Source: Heloderma charlesbogerti | Taxonomy: Eukaryota > Chordata > Lepidosauria > Squamata > Helodermatidae | Direction: 5' to 3' | Assembly: GCA_026122225.1 (NCBI GenBank) | Contig: JANEZZ010001409.1 | Span: 186,001-250,000 of the forward strand | Length of the DNA: 64,000 nucleotides | In this document: one piece after another, positions 20,036-30,320 of the stretch | Layout: each line of letters opens with the position of its first letter | Position numbering within the stretch: the stretch's first letter is position 1 | The notes under the pieces: generated by a model | Told to the model about the DNA's origin: nothing | The model's database searches: none | The model's input: only the letters and a program-made list of their open reading frames with translations | Translations under genes and position numbers: made by a program

Positions 20036-20225
20036 ACCATATGTATTTACTGCACCCCTAAAATAGCCTGATGCTCCTGGATGTGGTGGAGGATGCTCTC
20101 CTGTTATCAGTATTGGAGCAAGATTCAACTGCCAAAATATTTGGCTTCATATGCAGAACAGAGAGGGTGCCATCTCGTCCTTTGCTTCAGGTAGCAAAAT
20201 GCCTTGGGCCAGCCCTGGAAGTAGC

Positions 20226-20667
20226 AGTGGGATGGTTCCTGAAAATGGGATGAGGGCCTGGATAGTGGATTTCAGCACTTGGATTCATTTAGGCCTGGGC
20301 TAAGCTGAAATGAATAGCAGCATCTTTGGCTTCAAGGAACTGTGGGAATATTTCACATGGTTCCCAGGAGCCCTGGATGCTCACAGGCATTCTCATAGCA
20401 GCCCAGCAGGCACTGTACTCTGTCCTGCTCCATTTTGTTTGGAAGACAACAATATCAGTTCTGCTGTAAACTTTGCAGAATTGGAGATAGCATTGTATTT
20501 CCAGTTGTGGGCCAGCTTTGGTGTCTATGAACACACATTCTCTTATCTAGGCACAACAGCATCAGTCAGGTGGGATGTTTTTTCTCATTCTGCATTCAGA
20601 GAAGAAATGATGTGGAGTGGCTGTCTTCAGGCAGAACCTGGCTTTATAGAAGACATAGGGCTGCCAC
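20226..20667. other. Unassigned sequence
   Basis: The overlapping frames of 81 and 158 codons on the two strands show no family features. I see no repeat relative in the window. Confidence 0.35.
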
Positions 20668-21130
20668 TAGAGATGGAAGAACCCCCTGAAGTCTGGTCTG
20701 GGGGGGGGGGTGGCCTGCCACAAGGAATTCCAGGCCTGTCAGATTCATGGTGCACCCTTCTGGTTTTAAAAAGGCAAGATCCATGAATGGCTGCTGCAAT
20801 TGGCAGACCTTGGGAAAACTACAGCCATATACAGTATCACATATTTTATGCCATTTTTGGCTTCAAAGCATTTACATCCAGATGCTTTTATGGCTGCAAT
20901 TTACATCGATGTAAGTGCTTTATGGCCACAAATGGCATAAAAGATGCCATTCATGGCCGTAATTTTCCCAAAGTCCACAAATTGCAGCTGCCATTTGCAA
21001 CCTTGTCTTTTTAACCCGGAAGCCATCCTGTGTGGCAGTAAGGGGAGCGGGCCCACTGTGGACCCCACAGGTTGGATTCTTGGGAATATAGCCTCATTTG
21101 AGTGTGCAGCAGATTTCTCCAGCATCTCTA
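20668..21130. mobile_element. hAT-like MITE with inverted-repeat core (Z)
   Basis: The ends are TAGAGATGGAAGAACCCCC and GCAGATTTCTCCAGCATCTCTA. The middle (about 20845-20985) is an imperfect palindrome with TTTATGCCATTTTTGGC on one side and TGGCATAAAAGATGCCATTC on the other. The flanks GCTGCCAC and GCAGCCCG match at only 5 of 8 positions, so it is an older insertion. It is non-coding. Confidence 0.62.
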
Positions 21131-21311
21131 GCAGCCCGCCGGCCACCGCCAAACATCATGTGTCTTCACATAGAGAGCTTTAGTAGCAAACCCATGTCTT
21201 CTGTAACAAGTTCCACCCTTAGATACCTATTTTCTTTGATGAGGCTCTGCTTCCAATTCCTACTTTTTAGTTGTGGCACCAACCTTGTGGAATGTCCATT
21301 CCTTGTGGAAT

Positions 21312-21597
21312 GTCCTTCTTTACACAGTGCATAGTTAAACTATGGGATTCAACTTGGGTGATTAGACAAATCCATGGAGGCCATCAATGGCTACCACTCT
21401 GGATAGCTAGATGACACCTCCAGTATCAGAGGCATTATGCCTAACATACACCAGTTGTTGGGTAACATGGGTGGGAGGGTGCTCTTGCACCCATGTCCCA
21501 CTTGTGGGCTTCCCATGGGTTGGCCAATGTAGGCACAGCATGTTAGACTAGGTAGGTTTTTTTGCTCCAAACCCGCATGGCTCTTCTTATATTCTTT
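21312..21597 (+). repeat. CR1 LINE 3' fragment
   Basis: TTTACACAGTGCATAGTTAA, CCTCCAGTATCAGAGGCA, CCAGTTGTTGGGTAACATGG and the end GGCTCTTCTTATATTC are the same CR1 3' segment as in 47960-48340. It is 5'-truncated and degenerate. Confidence 0.68.
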
Positions 21598-22650
21598 TTT
21601 TTTAAAAAAAATAATTATTTATTTAGTTTTGACAATATACATGAAACACCATAAATGATAATTAACAAAATCCATCATATACAGTAAGACTAATAAACAG
21701 AAAAAAAGAGGGAAGAGAAAAGAAGAAGAAAAGGGGGGGGGAGAAAAAGAAAATAAACATTTCCACAGTGATTCAAACAACATATGGAATCTTATTACAA
21801 TACATACTTATGAAAAATAAGTAGGAGTCTTAGAGGGGTATTGCAAATATTGAAGTAAATATGAACATTATATTTAAAGGAGGTTTATGCCTTATGTAAA
21901 CCTAATATTACTGAAGGCTTTTGTGACTGAATGTGTACTGTAGGCAGTAAAAGTCCACGACTCGGCAGCAAAAGTATCTACTTTTCTTTCGTCCTTTTGC
22001 TATGCATAATGTTTGAGTCAATTTTTCTATTTTTCTACTTCTCATACCTTGTTATACCACTTAGCTACTGAAATTCCTTGTAGATCTTGCCAATATCTGG
22101 CAATAAGCACTCGTGCTGCTATTAAAAGATATCCCACCAGTTTCTTATGTGATAGAAATCTATACGGTCCATGGAATAGGTTTAAAAGTGCTAATCCCAG
22201 AGACTTATTTATTTTATTTATTCATTTCATTTCATTTCTATACCACTCAATAGCTGAAGCTCTCTAGGCAGTTCACAAAAATTAAAACCAAAAAGCACAC
22301 AGTAAAACAATATAAAATATAAAAAACATGAAAATATAAAAACATTAAAACCACAATATAACAATACAACCAGAATAAAACCTAGCAGCAATGCTATGAT
22401 ATAGTTGTTCCTATTATGTTTGAGAATTCTGAGAAAATTTGGTCCCTAAAATCTGAGACCCTCTTGCAGTCCCACCACATACATTGGAAAGACCCCACCA
22501 CATCACATCCCTGCCAACACTTAGAAAAACTATTCCTGGACATAGGAACCAGCATGGTTTTCTTATCTTCTTAACATTAGGGAATGCTTCAATTAGCATT
22601 GGATTAGAGGCAGGATGAGTTATTTTTCTAAAGCTGTGGAGCACTCAATT
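21598..22650 (-). pseudogene. L1-like LINE ORF2 C-terminal fragment, with a LINE tail inserted
   Basis: On the minus strand, frames broken by stops read CGGxxxVGSFxCMWWDC (about 22520-22440) and, further on, LLIAARVLIARYWQD followed by SVAKWYNKV (about 22130-22060). This pattern is typical of the C-terminal end of L1-type ORF2. The poly(A)-like end is the T/A-rich run at 21598-21620. A reversed CR1/L2-type LINE tail (22200-22390) lies inside it. No reverse-transcriptase core remains. Confidence 0.6.
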
Positions 22651-23489
22651 CTCTAGGATGAAGTCTACAAACATCCCCCCTCCATTCTGTCAATGCAAAC
22701 AGCTTTGTGGGGAATGTTAGGAATGGAAATATCCTTCTGCATAACTGTCTCTGTCTGTACATGCAGTGCATCTGCTATCAATCTTTCTTTCCTTTTTTAA
22801 AAAAAGCAAAAGCAAGCAAAGCAAAAACAAAGGTGGGGGAGAAATGAGCATAATTGGCCATGTTTTATAAAAGTCTGATGCATGATGTTGTTTCTTAAGC
22901 ATACCATTCCTTGGAATCATGATGAAGTGACAACATGCCGTGTGTGGATGTAAAACAAACATTTTTGGGGTGGGGGGAGTTGCAGCTGGCAGCTGACAAG
23001 AGAAACAGGAGATGGAATCTAGCTTTTTGGAACATTATAGCTTGATCTAAATTAGCTGCGCCATGCTGTCGCGAAGTAAGTCTCCGCTGGAATATTATAC
23101 AGTAGCTGAATGCATATCTCTGCTATAATGGAGCTACGCAACGCTTCTCTGTAGGAATCGTTGCTGTTTGACAATAATCGGGTGTTACGTTTTACGCCGC
23201 TGTTGGCAGAGTAATGCTTCTTTGTGATGAGATTGGAAATGCACAGCCATTATGTCTGAGCAGGAGGAAACAGGCGGACACTGTTTCAATATTATGACAG
23301 GTGTGATCCTGCTGTGCTGATGTAGTTAAGTGCAGACCGGTAGTTGTACGCACTTGACAGGCAAATGCCAGGCCCTTTGGAGACCAGCCCTGGCTTCAGA
23401 GTTTGGTGATGCTGTGCATGTGCTGAGCGCCCAAGAGACTTGTGATTGGCCCTCTGCCATAACCACTCCATTGTTCCATGGAATGCTAT
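22651..23489. other. Unassigned; 23040-23310 looks single-copy
   Basis: No gene is supported. The stretch 23040-23310 (including GGTGTTACGTTTTACGCCGC) has balanced composition, isolated CpGs and no relative in this repeat-rich window. It is a candidate for conserved noncoding sequence. Confidence 0.35.
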
Positions 23490-23715
23490 TACGTAAGAAC
23501 ATAAGAAGAGACTTTCCAGATCGGAACAAAGGCCCATTTAGTCCAACATCTGGCTTCCCACAGTGACTAGGCAGATGCCTTGGAGAACCTAAAACCAGGG
23601 TAGGACATCAGAGCACCCTCCCACTTGTGTTTCCCAGCAAGTAGTAATTTAGAGGCATACTGCCTCTGAACCTGGAGGTAGCATATAGCTGCCATGACCA
23701 GGGCTGGTGTCAAGG
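23490..23715 (-). repeat. CR1 LINE 3' fragment, minus strand
   Basis: AGAACATAAGAAGAGAC, GGCCCATTTAGTCCAACATC, GAGGCATACTGCCTCTGAAC and GGAGGTAGCATATAG are the reverse complement of the CR1 3' segment found at 47960-48340. Confidence 0.65.
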
Positions 23716-25439
23716 GTAGGCATGGGTAGCAACTGAGCCTTGCAGAGCCTTGGCTAAATGATCCATAGACTGGATACAGATCTACGCAGGTTACAATGGA
23801 TGACAAACATATAAGGTATATGTCTACAAACAAGTGTACAATTCTGCACAATGAAAATCTGTCATTAGACCAGCTGTCTAAGCGCTTTTTGTCAACAGTA
23901 TAAATAAAATAACTGCACCCAAGAAAATACATCCAGACCTCAGCAACCACTTTAATTGGTCCCACCACACCCAGGAACACATCTGATCCCCATCAGCTAG
24001 CACGTTTTCCATGTAATAGTTGTCACAGGCAAACTTTCCAGACAATGTCTTTGGCAGAATGGTTCTAAAAACTTTTTACTAATGGGATACATGCAGTGCA
24101 GAAATTTGTCTCTGTCATTCTGTGGTTCCCTAGTTAAATAGAATGGGGATACTAGTTGAGTAAACAGTAAGAAGAATATAAGAATTACAGAATTAAAGAG
24201 TTGAAAGGACCTTGGAGGTCATCTGGAGGACCATAAGTGGCTCACCCTTGGTTCAGACTTTCTCCGAGGCCTGTGGGACCCCTCAGGGATAAGCACCTCT
24301 AAAGCAGTGGGGAGATTTCAAGGGCATGTCTGTAGCTTGTCTTTCTGTCAGAAGCCCATTCTGTCTCAGTTGTAGCAAGAAGAAATAAATGTTAAAAAGT
24401 GGGTCATTGTTTTACTCTTTGGTGACACTACAAACAGCTTAGATTTCATAAGGCCACTGACAGTTTTGTCATAACATGAGAGCTATGCACATTTGCAACT
24501 GGGGCTATGTGGCAAGAGCAAGCCATGTGCACATCCAAAGGACTGCTGGGGCATTGCTGTCAGCCTGTGATCTGGGAATGACCTTTCCTGGCCACTCTAA
24601 GTGTCTTTAGTTGTCGTCACTTTGGACATGCTACTTTGGAGTTTGCCTCACCCTCCCCAGTAGGCTCACGGAGAAACACATCATTGTATGTGTTCTGGGT
24701 CTTCCTGTCTCTTTTATATACTCTTCAGAGTTTTGCCCTTGATTTCTTCCCCCCCCCCCCCGGTCCATGTGATGAAGCTACTTTAATGTGCCTTGGGCAT
24801 CTGGAACTGAAGTATCCATGCAGGTAGCTTTAGCTGATGTGTGTATACCCACTAAACATTGATACCCCTTTTGATGCTGTATGCCCTCCAGGTGCATGAG
24901 TGCTTGGTGCTTCCCATTACTTTGCACCTAGAGCAACTTCGGGCACGTTGACATTATTTTAAAGACAAGGAAGATAATTCCCATCCCCATGGAGTTCTCT
25001 CATCTGATGACTCACAAGCTATAAGAATATGACTAATGCCACAGAGGCAATGATATGTATTATTATTGCTGCCAGTCAACAGCATGCAAAGGAGGTTCAG
25101 CTAAGGTCTCAGCACTGGAGCATCGCAATAAAATTCACCTTGGATATGACTCTTTGGATGTTTTCAATAGGATAAGCTTATATTAGAGAAGGCTTCGTCT
25201 TCCTTTAAAAAAAAAAAGTTTCTGGGTCTGGAGGCTGCAGTGGCTACACTTCCATTTCTATTGGAGTGATTTCAATGGGTTTGAATTTCCCCCCCCTGAA
25301 AAAAAATTCAGTTGGGTCTAAATTTAGTCATACTTGGAATAGACTCATTGAAATCAGAGGGGCTTACGTTAGTCATGACTAAGGGAAGTCCCATTGTTTT
25401 CAGTGGGTCAGATGCTGATGCTAGGGAAAGTGGAAGGCA
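23716..25439. other. Unassigned, with one small CR1-like tail
   Basis: Positions 24180-24235 (AGAATTACAGAATTAAAGAG, GGACCTTGGAGGTCATCTGG) look like a reversed CR1 end, and 25290-25420 carries the TCCCATTG...CAGTGGG short repeat. No coding sequence can be supported in the rest. Confidence 0.4.
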
Positions 25440-25605
25440 AATGGAAGAGGGGCTGACCAAGGGCAAGATGGATGGATGATATTTTGGAGGTGACGGACTC
25501 GACCTTGGGGGAGCTGGGGGTGGCGATGGCTGACAGGAAGCTCTGGCGTGGGCTGGTCCATGAAGTCACGAAGAGTCAGAAGCAACTGACCGAATAAACA
25601 ACAAC
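25440..25605 (+). repeat. Old RTE/BovB-like LINE 3' end
   Basis: GATGATATTTTGGAGGTGACGG, CTGACAGGAAGCTCTGGCG, TGGGCTGGTCCATGAAGTCACGAAGAGTC, then CAACTGACCGAATAAACAACAACA. The order GTCCATG-AGTCACGAAGAGTC-GACTGA-AACAACAACA is the same as at the BovB 3' ends at 30225-30268 and 58078-58131, but the body differs. It is probably a distinct, older RTE subfamily. Confidence 0.65.
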
Positions 25606-25609
25606 AGTC

Positions 25610-25985
25610 TAGGTATGAGTGATGGAGAGAGAAATCCTATGGGGAGAGAGGGCCGCCTCCGAACTTGTCCAATGCGCTCTTCCACGGTCCAGCATTCATG
25701 GCTAGATAGCCGATTTTGGCTGTCTAGCTGTGGGACCTCGGAGCATGGGGTGGGGAGGCCGAATGACATGTAGGAAGTGTCATACTGGCACTTCTGAACT
25801 CCCTGCCCTGCCCCACCCCAGGAATGTCCCATTTCCCCCACTGCATGCTGCTTTTCTGAGTGAGGAATGCAGGGCTGATCCACACTGCCCATAAGGCAGG
25901 GGAGGGGATGGAGGAAGGTTCTCCAGAAACCGATCAATCCTAAGGCCATCTAGCAGCTGTCTTGTGCCCTTAATCTGTATTCAGC
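25610..25985. repeat. ATCCTAT-family inverted-repeat element, copy 1
   Basis: It shares with 26423-26830 and 52380-52800 the phrases TTCATGGCTAGATAGCCGATTTTGGCTGTCTAGCTG (here AGATAGCCGATTTTGGCTG) and a long C-rich stretch, and has ends reading AATCCTAT / CAATCCTAAGGCC. It is a non-coding MITE-like repeat of unknown class. Confidence 0.5.
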
Positions 25986-26422
25986 CCTTTGATTATGTGA
26001 ATATTATATATTTATGTATTTAACTTATTTATTTATTTTTTAAAAACACAACAACCCAATTTGGTGTCATTGTTTCACCTGGTAGCAGCTGCTTTGGCAT
26101 AATTGCCTCCCCTAACTGGTGCTTTTTTCCCCTCCTTCCTGGAGTTGTCACATCAGTGATCTCAGCCATTCAAGGATCTCACAGTGAACAAGAGGATGCC
26201 ATCAAGATACTATGCAGCCAATCAAATTTGGCTACATGTTGAAGCCACAAAGGGCAAATGCAGATAACTGAGAGTGATGTCCATGCTAAGCATCATCACA
26301 CGATCCTAGCCAACCAAAGGTCATACTGTAGGAGGCAGTGAAGCGAATTTGGCAACAAAATGATGTCATTGAGGGGAAGTGAAGTCAACTAAGGGTGGGA
26401 ACAAGAGAGATCAGTGTCAGTG

Positions 26423-26830
26423 AGGGTGCAATCCTATCCAGATAGGTGGCTGCCTCTGAATTCGGAGGCAACATCCTATCCAAAGCAGGGCAGGAGAAGT
26501 ACAGAGGGGATCAGTTCCCTCCGTGCTTCTCCTGCACTGCATTTTCAGCTAGACAGCCGATTGCAGCTGTCCAGCCTTGGGAGGGTGGAGCTGCTGTATG
26601 TCACATAGGATGTATCGTACATGCATTTCCACCCTCCCCTCCCAGGAACACCCCCAGACACACCCCTTTTCGGCTGCTCTGCACTCCTCCTGCGAGTGTG
26701 GAGAACGGGGATGTTCCATGCTGCCTCAGAGGCAACACGGAAGTGGGAGTAGATCAGTTCTCTGGGAACTGACAACACAATATCCTATGACCATCTAGCC
26801 ATCTAGCGGCCATAGGATTGCTCCTTCCGT
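26423..26830. repeat. ATCCTAT-family inverted-repeat element, copy 2
   Basis: The ends GGGTGCAATCCTATCC and GGCCATAGGATTGCTCC form an inverted repeat around GCTAGACAGCCGATTGCAGC and a CACCCTCCCCTCCCAGGAAC block. It is related to 25610-25985. No protein is encoded. Confidence 0.55.
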
Positions 26831-26899
26831 TACAGATGGATGGATGGATATGTCAATCTCAGTCTCATTGAGATTGTTTTTATGGTCAGGCTCATTTAT

Positions 26900-27505
26900 C
26901 TTGTTTTTGCGCATACATCTGATTTTTTTAAAAACAAAAACAAATAAAATCCAGATGGAAATATTTATGCTGTTTTCATAGTGTACACATTAATGTACAC
27001 AATTTTTGTGCGCATTTTTAAGTGTATGCCCCAATTGACTAAAATGTGTTTGTGTGCATTTTAGAAATGTGCACATTTGTTTTACTCTTTTTTCATATTT
27101 GTGGATGTTGTTGAATACATAATGTGCAAATCAGCAAAACACGAGCTCATCAAGGTTCCCCAAATTCCATTTTGAAGTTCGTTCTGAATCGAGTCTGTAT
27201 CAATTTACAAGCTTTTTTTTTTTTCACATGACAATCCATGAGCATTTTTGTGCATATATTTTTGGGAATGTATGCATCTATTGTGTACATCTTTGAAATG
27301 TATAGATTCTTCTCCCATTGATTAAAGTGTATTTTTGCACATTTTTCAAATGCGTGCATAGTGTCAAACACATTGGGGGCAGGGGGGAAATCACATTGGA
27401 AACTTGGAAATGTACAGATTTGGACTGTCAAATGTGTCTATTTCTGTGTTTGGTCCAGTTGATATGAACTGGGTAGTTCCTCATCAAAAACAAACAAATT
27501 GGGTG
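26900..27505. repeat. Two R-family MITE fragments in a row
   Basis: Positions 26920-27100 and 27125-27505 both carry the R-family phrases (GTGCGCATTTTT, CCATTGATTAAAGTG, GTGCAAATCAGCAAAACACG, TGCATATATTTTTGGG). The second ends GATATGAACTGGGTAG, TCATCAAAAACAAACAAATTGGG. No clean TSD is seen. Confidence 0.55.
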
Positions 27506-27507
27506 AA

Positions 27508-27539
27508 TCCTAAATATATACATATACATGTACATGTAC

Positions 27540-27571
<32 letters not shown>

Positions 27572-27586
27572 GTATATATTTAGGAT
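27508..27586. repeat. Palindromic microsatellite (ATACAT/TATATG)n
   Basis: It begins CCTAAATATATACATATAC and ends GGTATATATTTAGG, so the alternating purine-pyrimidine array is closed by inverted arms. It abuts the 5' truncation point of the BovB copy at 27587. Confidence 0.85.
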
Positions 27587-27739
27587 TAGCAAGGAGAAAC
27601 AAGAAGGCCTTCTTAAATGAACAATGCAAAGAAATTGAGGAAAACAACAGAATGGGAAAGACTAGAGATCTCTTCAAGAAAATTGGAGATCTCAAGGGAA
27701 CGTTTTGTGCAAAGACAGGCATGATAAAGGACAAAGAAG

Positions 27740-28620
27740 CAGGGATGGCGGAGAATTTCTCCCCGAAACTTCGGGGGGCCGAGCGCCAACGTGTTCGGCC
27801 CCCCGAACAAGTTTCGGGGAGAAATTCTCCGCACCCCCCGCACCCCCCCCCCGGGACGGGACTTACCTTTCCCGAATGTCCCTCCTGGCAGCGGATCCGG
27901 CCGGCGGTTCGTCGGGTCTTCGTCCGGGGCGGGAGCGGCAGCCGGTCCTTTGACCGGCTGCCGCTGCCGCCATTCCAATAAAAGAAAAAAAAACACGCTC
28001 CCGTGATAGGCTACGTGACGATTAACGTAGCCTATCACCGCTAGATTTGAAAAGTCAGCCGTGATAGGCTACGTAAATCGTCACGTAGCCTATCACGGGT
28101 GACTTTAAAAAAAAAAAAAGCACGTACGGATAATGGTGGCCCCCATAGGGAGCCGCCATTCACGTTCCTTATTTGGTCGCAGTAGTCTACATAAAGATTA
28201 CGTAGACTACGGCGAAAATAAGGGCAACGCTATTTGCGTTGCCCTATGGGTGCCGCCATTTGCGTACACGCTTTTTTTTTTTTTAAGTCACCTGAGATAG
28301 GCTACGTGACGATTTACGTAGCCTATCACGGCTGACTTTGCAGATCTAGCCATGATAGGCTACGTTAATCGTCACGTAGCCTATCACTGGGGCGTTTTTT
28401 TTTTAACTTTTAATTTCACGGCCGGGCGAGGTGAGGTGCCTCCTCCCCGGCCTGAATTTCGGCCGGGCGAGGCGGGAAGCCTCCCCTCCGGCTTGAATTT
28501 CGGCCGGGTGAGGCGGGAAGCCTCCCCCCCTGGCCTGAACTTCGCGGGGAGAGCAGCGAAGCGCCTCCCCCCCACCGTGAAAAGCTGCGAGACCAGGTAA
28601 GTGACTTTCGTGCACCCCTA
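27740..28620. mobile_element. Foldback hAT-like element inside BovB (empty site known)
   Basis: The 881-bp insertion lies in a BovB whose uninterrupted sequence is visible at 18455-18485 (minus strand) and 63030-63060. The 8-bp TSD CAAAGAAG (27732-27739, 28621-28628) is perfect. The ends are CAGGGATGGCGGAGAATTTC and GTGACTTTCGTGCACCCCTA. The left end contains a subterminal hairpin (GGAGAATTTCTCCCCGAAAC ... GTTTCGGGGAGAAATTCTCC). The array is alpha-alpha-beta-alpha-beta-alpha-alpha, followed by four GGCCGGGCGAGG-type blocks and CAGGTAAGTG. It has no ORF of its own. Confidence 0.93.
28003..28389. repeat. Palindrome array of the foldback element in BovB
   Basis: Alpha stems lie at 28003-28038, 28061-28096, 28182-28210 (centre), about 28293-28330 and 28351-28389. 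Beta stems lie at 28121-28166 and about 28223-28271. The order is symmetric about the central alpha. The outer pairs use a TACGTGACGATTAACGTA-type loop instead of TACGTAAATATTTACGTA, and these variants pair with each other across the centre, as in the copy at 35993-36387. Confidence 0.8.
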
Positions 28621-30268
28621 CAAAGAAGGCAGGGACCTAACAGAAGCAGATGAGATTAAGAAGAGGTGGAAAGAATACACAGAAGAACTATACAGGAAAG
28701 ATCTTAATGTCCCTGATAGCCATGATAGTGCAGTCACTGAACTTGAGCCGGACATCCTCGAGAGTGAAGTCAAGTGGGCCTTAGGACGCATTAGTAACAA
28801 CAAAGCTAGCGGAGATGACAGTATTCCAGCTGAGCTATTTAAAATCCTAAAAGATGATGCTGTTAAAGTGCTGCATTCAATATGCCAAAAAATCTGGAAC
28901 ACTCAACAGTGGCCACAATACTGGAAAAGGTCAGTTTATATTCCAATTCCAAAGAAGGGCAACGCCAAAGAGTGTTCAAACTACCACACAATTGTGCTCA
29001 TTTCACATGCCAGCAAGGTGATGCTCAAAACCCTACAAGCTAGGCTTCAGCAGTATGCGAACCGAGAACTACCGGAAGTACAAGCTGGGTTTCGAAGAGG
29101 CAGAGGAACTAGAGATCAAATTGCCAACATTCGCTGGATCATGGAGAAAGCAAGAGAATTCCAGAAAAACGTCTATTTCTGCTTCAGTGACTGCGCTAAA
29201 GCCTTTGATTGTGTGGATCACAACAAACTGTGGCAAATCCTTAAAGTGATGGGACTGGAGTACCAGACCACCTTACCTGTCTCCTGAGAAACCTGTACGA
29301 GGGTCAAGTAGCAACAGTAAGAACCAGACATGGAACAACCGAGTGGTTCAAAATTGGGAAAGGAGTACAACAAGGCTGCATATTGTCACCTTGCTTATTT
29401 AACTTATATGCAGAGTACATCATGAGAAACGCCGGGTTGGATGAATCACAGGTCGGAATTAAGATTGCCGGGAGAATTATCAACAACCTCCGATATGCAG
29501 ATGATACCACACTAATGGCAGAAAGTGAAGAGGATCTAAAGAGCCTCTAGTTGAGGGTGAAAGAGGAGAGTGCAAAAGCTGGTTTGAAACTCAACATTCA
29601 AAAAAAGAAGATCATGGCATCTGGCCCCATCACTTCCTGGCATATAGAAGGGGATGAAATGGAAGCAGTGACAGATTTTACTTTCTTGGGCTCCAAGATC
29701 ACCGCAGATGGTGACTGTAGCCATGAAATTAAAAGACGCTTGCTCCTTGGGAGGAAAGCTATGGCAAACCTAGACAGCATAGTAAGAAGCAGAGACATCA
29801 CCTTGCTGACAAAGGTCCATCTAATCAAAGCTATGGTTTTCCCAGTAGTAATGTATGGCTGTGAGAGCTGGACTACAAGGAAGGCTGAGTGCCGGAGAAT
29901 TGATGCTTTTGAACTGTGGTGCTGGAGAAGACTCTTACGAGTCCCCTGGACTGCAAGGAGGTCAAATCAGTCCATCCTAAAGGAAATCAACCCTGAGTGC
30001 TCATTGGAAGGACAGATGCTGAAGCTGAAGCTGAAATATTTTGGCCACCTAATGCGAAGAGAAAACTCTCTGGAAAAGACCCTGATGCTGGGAAAGGCAG
30101 AAGGCAAAAGGAGAAGGGGACGGCAGAGGATGAGATGGCTAGATAGCATCACCGATGCAATGAATATGAACTTGAGCACACTCTGGGAGAGAGTGCAGGA
30201 CAGGAAGGCCTGGCGTGCTATGGTCCATGGGGTCACGAAGAGTCGGACACGACTGAACGACTGAACAA

Positions 30269-30320
30269 CACATACATATACATATACATATACATATGTG
30301 TGTGTGTGTGTGTGTGTGTA
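30269..30320. repeat. Microsatellite (CATATA)n(TG)n
   Basis: It follows directly on the BovB 3' end. The CATATA run is the reverse complement of the TATATG array that precedes the BovB copy at 27508-27586. Confidence 0.9.

Larger units (their letters stand above)
16673..20217. mobile_element. hAT-like MITE with CAGGG-GGCCC ends, split by BovB
   Basis: The ends CAGGGACGGCCCTACCATAA (from 16673) and GCCTTGGGCCAGCCCTG (to 20217) are inverted repeats. The TSD is GGAGTAGC/GAAGTAGC (16665-16672, 20218-20225; 7 of 8). A second copy of this family, without an insertion, lies at 30982-31257. Only about 315 bp belong to the MITE; the rest is the BovB inserted in it. Confidence 0.75.
27587..30268 (+). 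pseudogene. 5'-truncated BovB LINE, broken by a foldback insertion, an indel and a stop
   Basis: The copy starts inside the region corresponding to residue 455 of the intact ORF (AGCAAGGAGAAACAAGAAGG) and runs to the end of the element (GACTGAACGACTGAACAACA). At 27740-28620 a foldback hAT element splits it after the codons for KDKE. A five-base insertion near 29253-29258 (GGGACTGGAGTACC against GGGAGTACC) shifts the frame after the IDYAKAFD-equivalent block. An in-frame TAG stands at 29548-29550 where the intact copy has TTG. The YADD box is still readable (CGATATGCAGATGAT). It is dead. Confidence 0.9.

Noticed and set aside
20310..20786. 158-codon plus-strand frame as a host gene
   Set aside because: It has no recognisable domain or splice context, and its second half runs into the MITE starting at 20668.
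25566..25949. 127-codon minus-strand frame
   Set aside because: It coincides with a MITE-like repeat that has relatives at 26423-26830 and 52380-52800.
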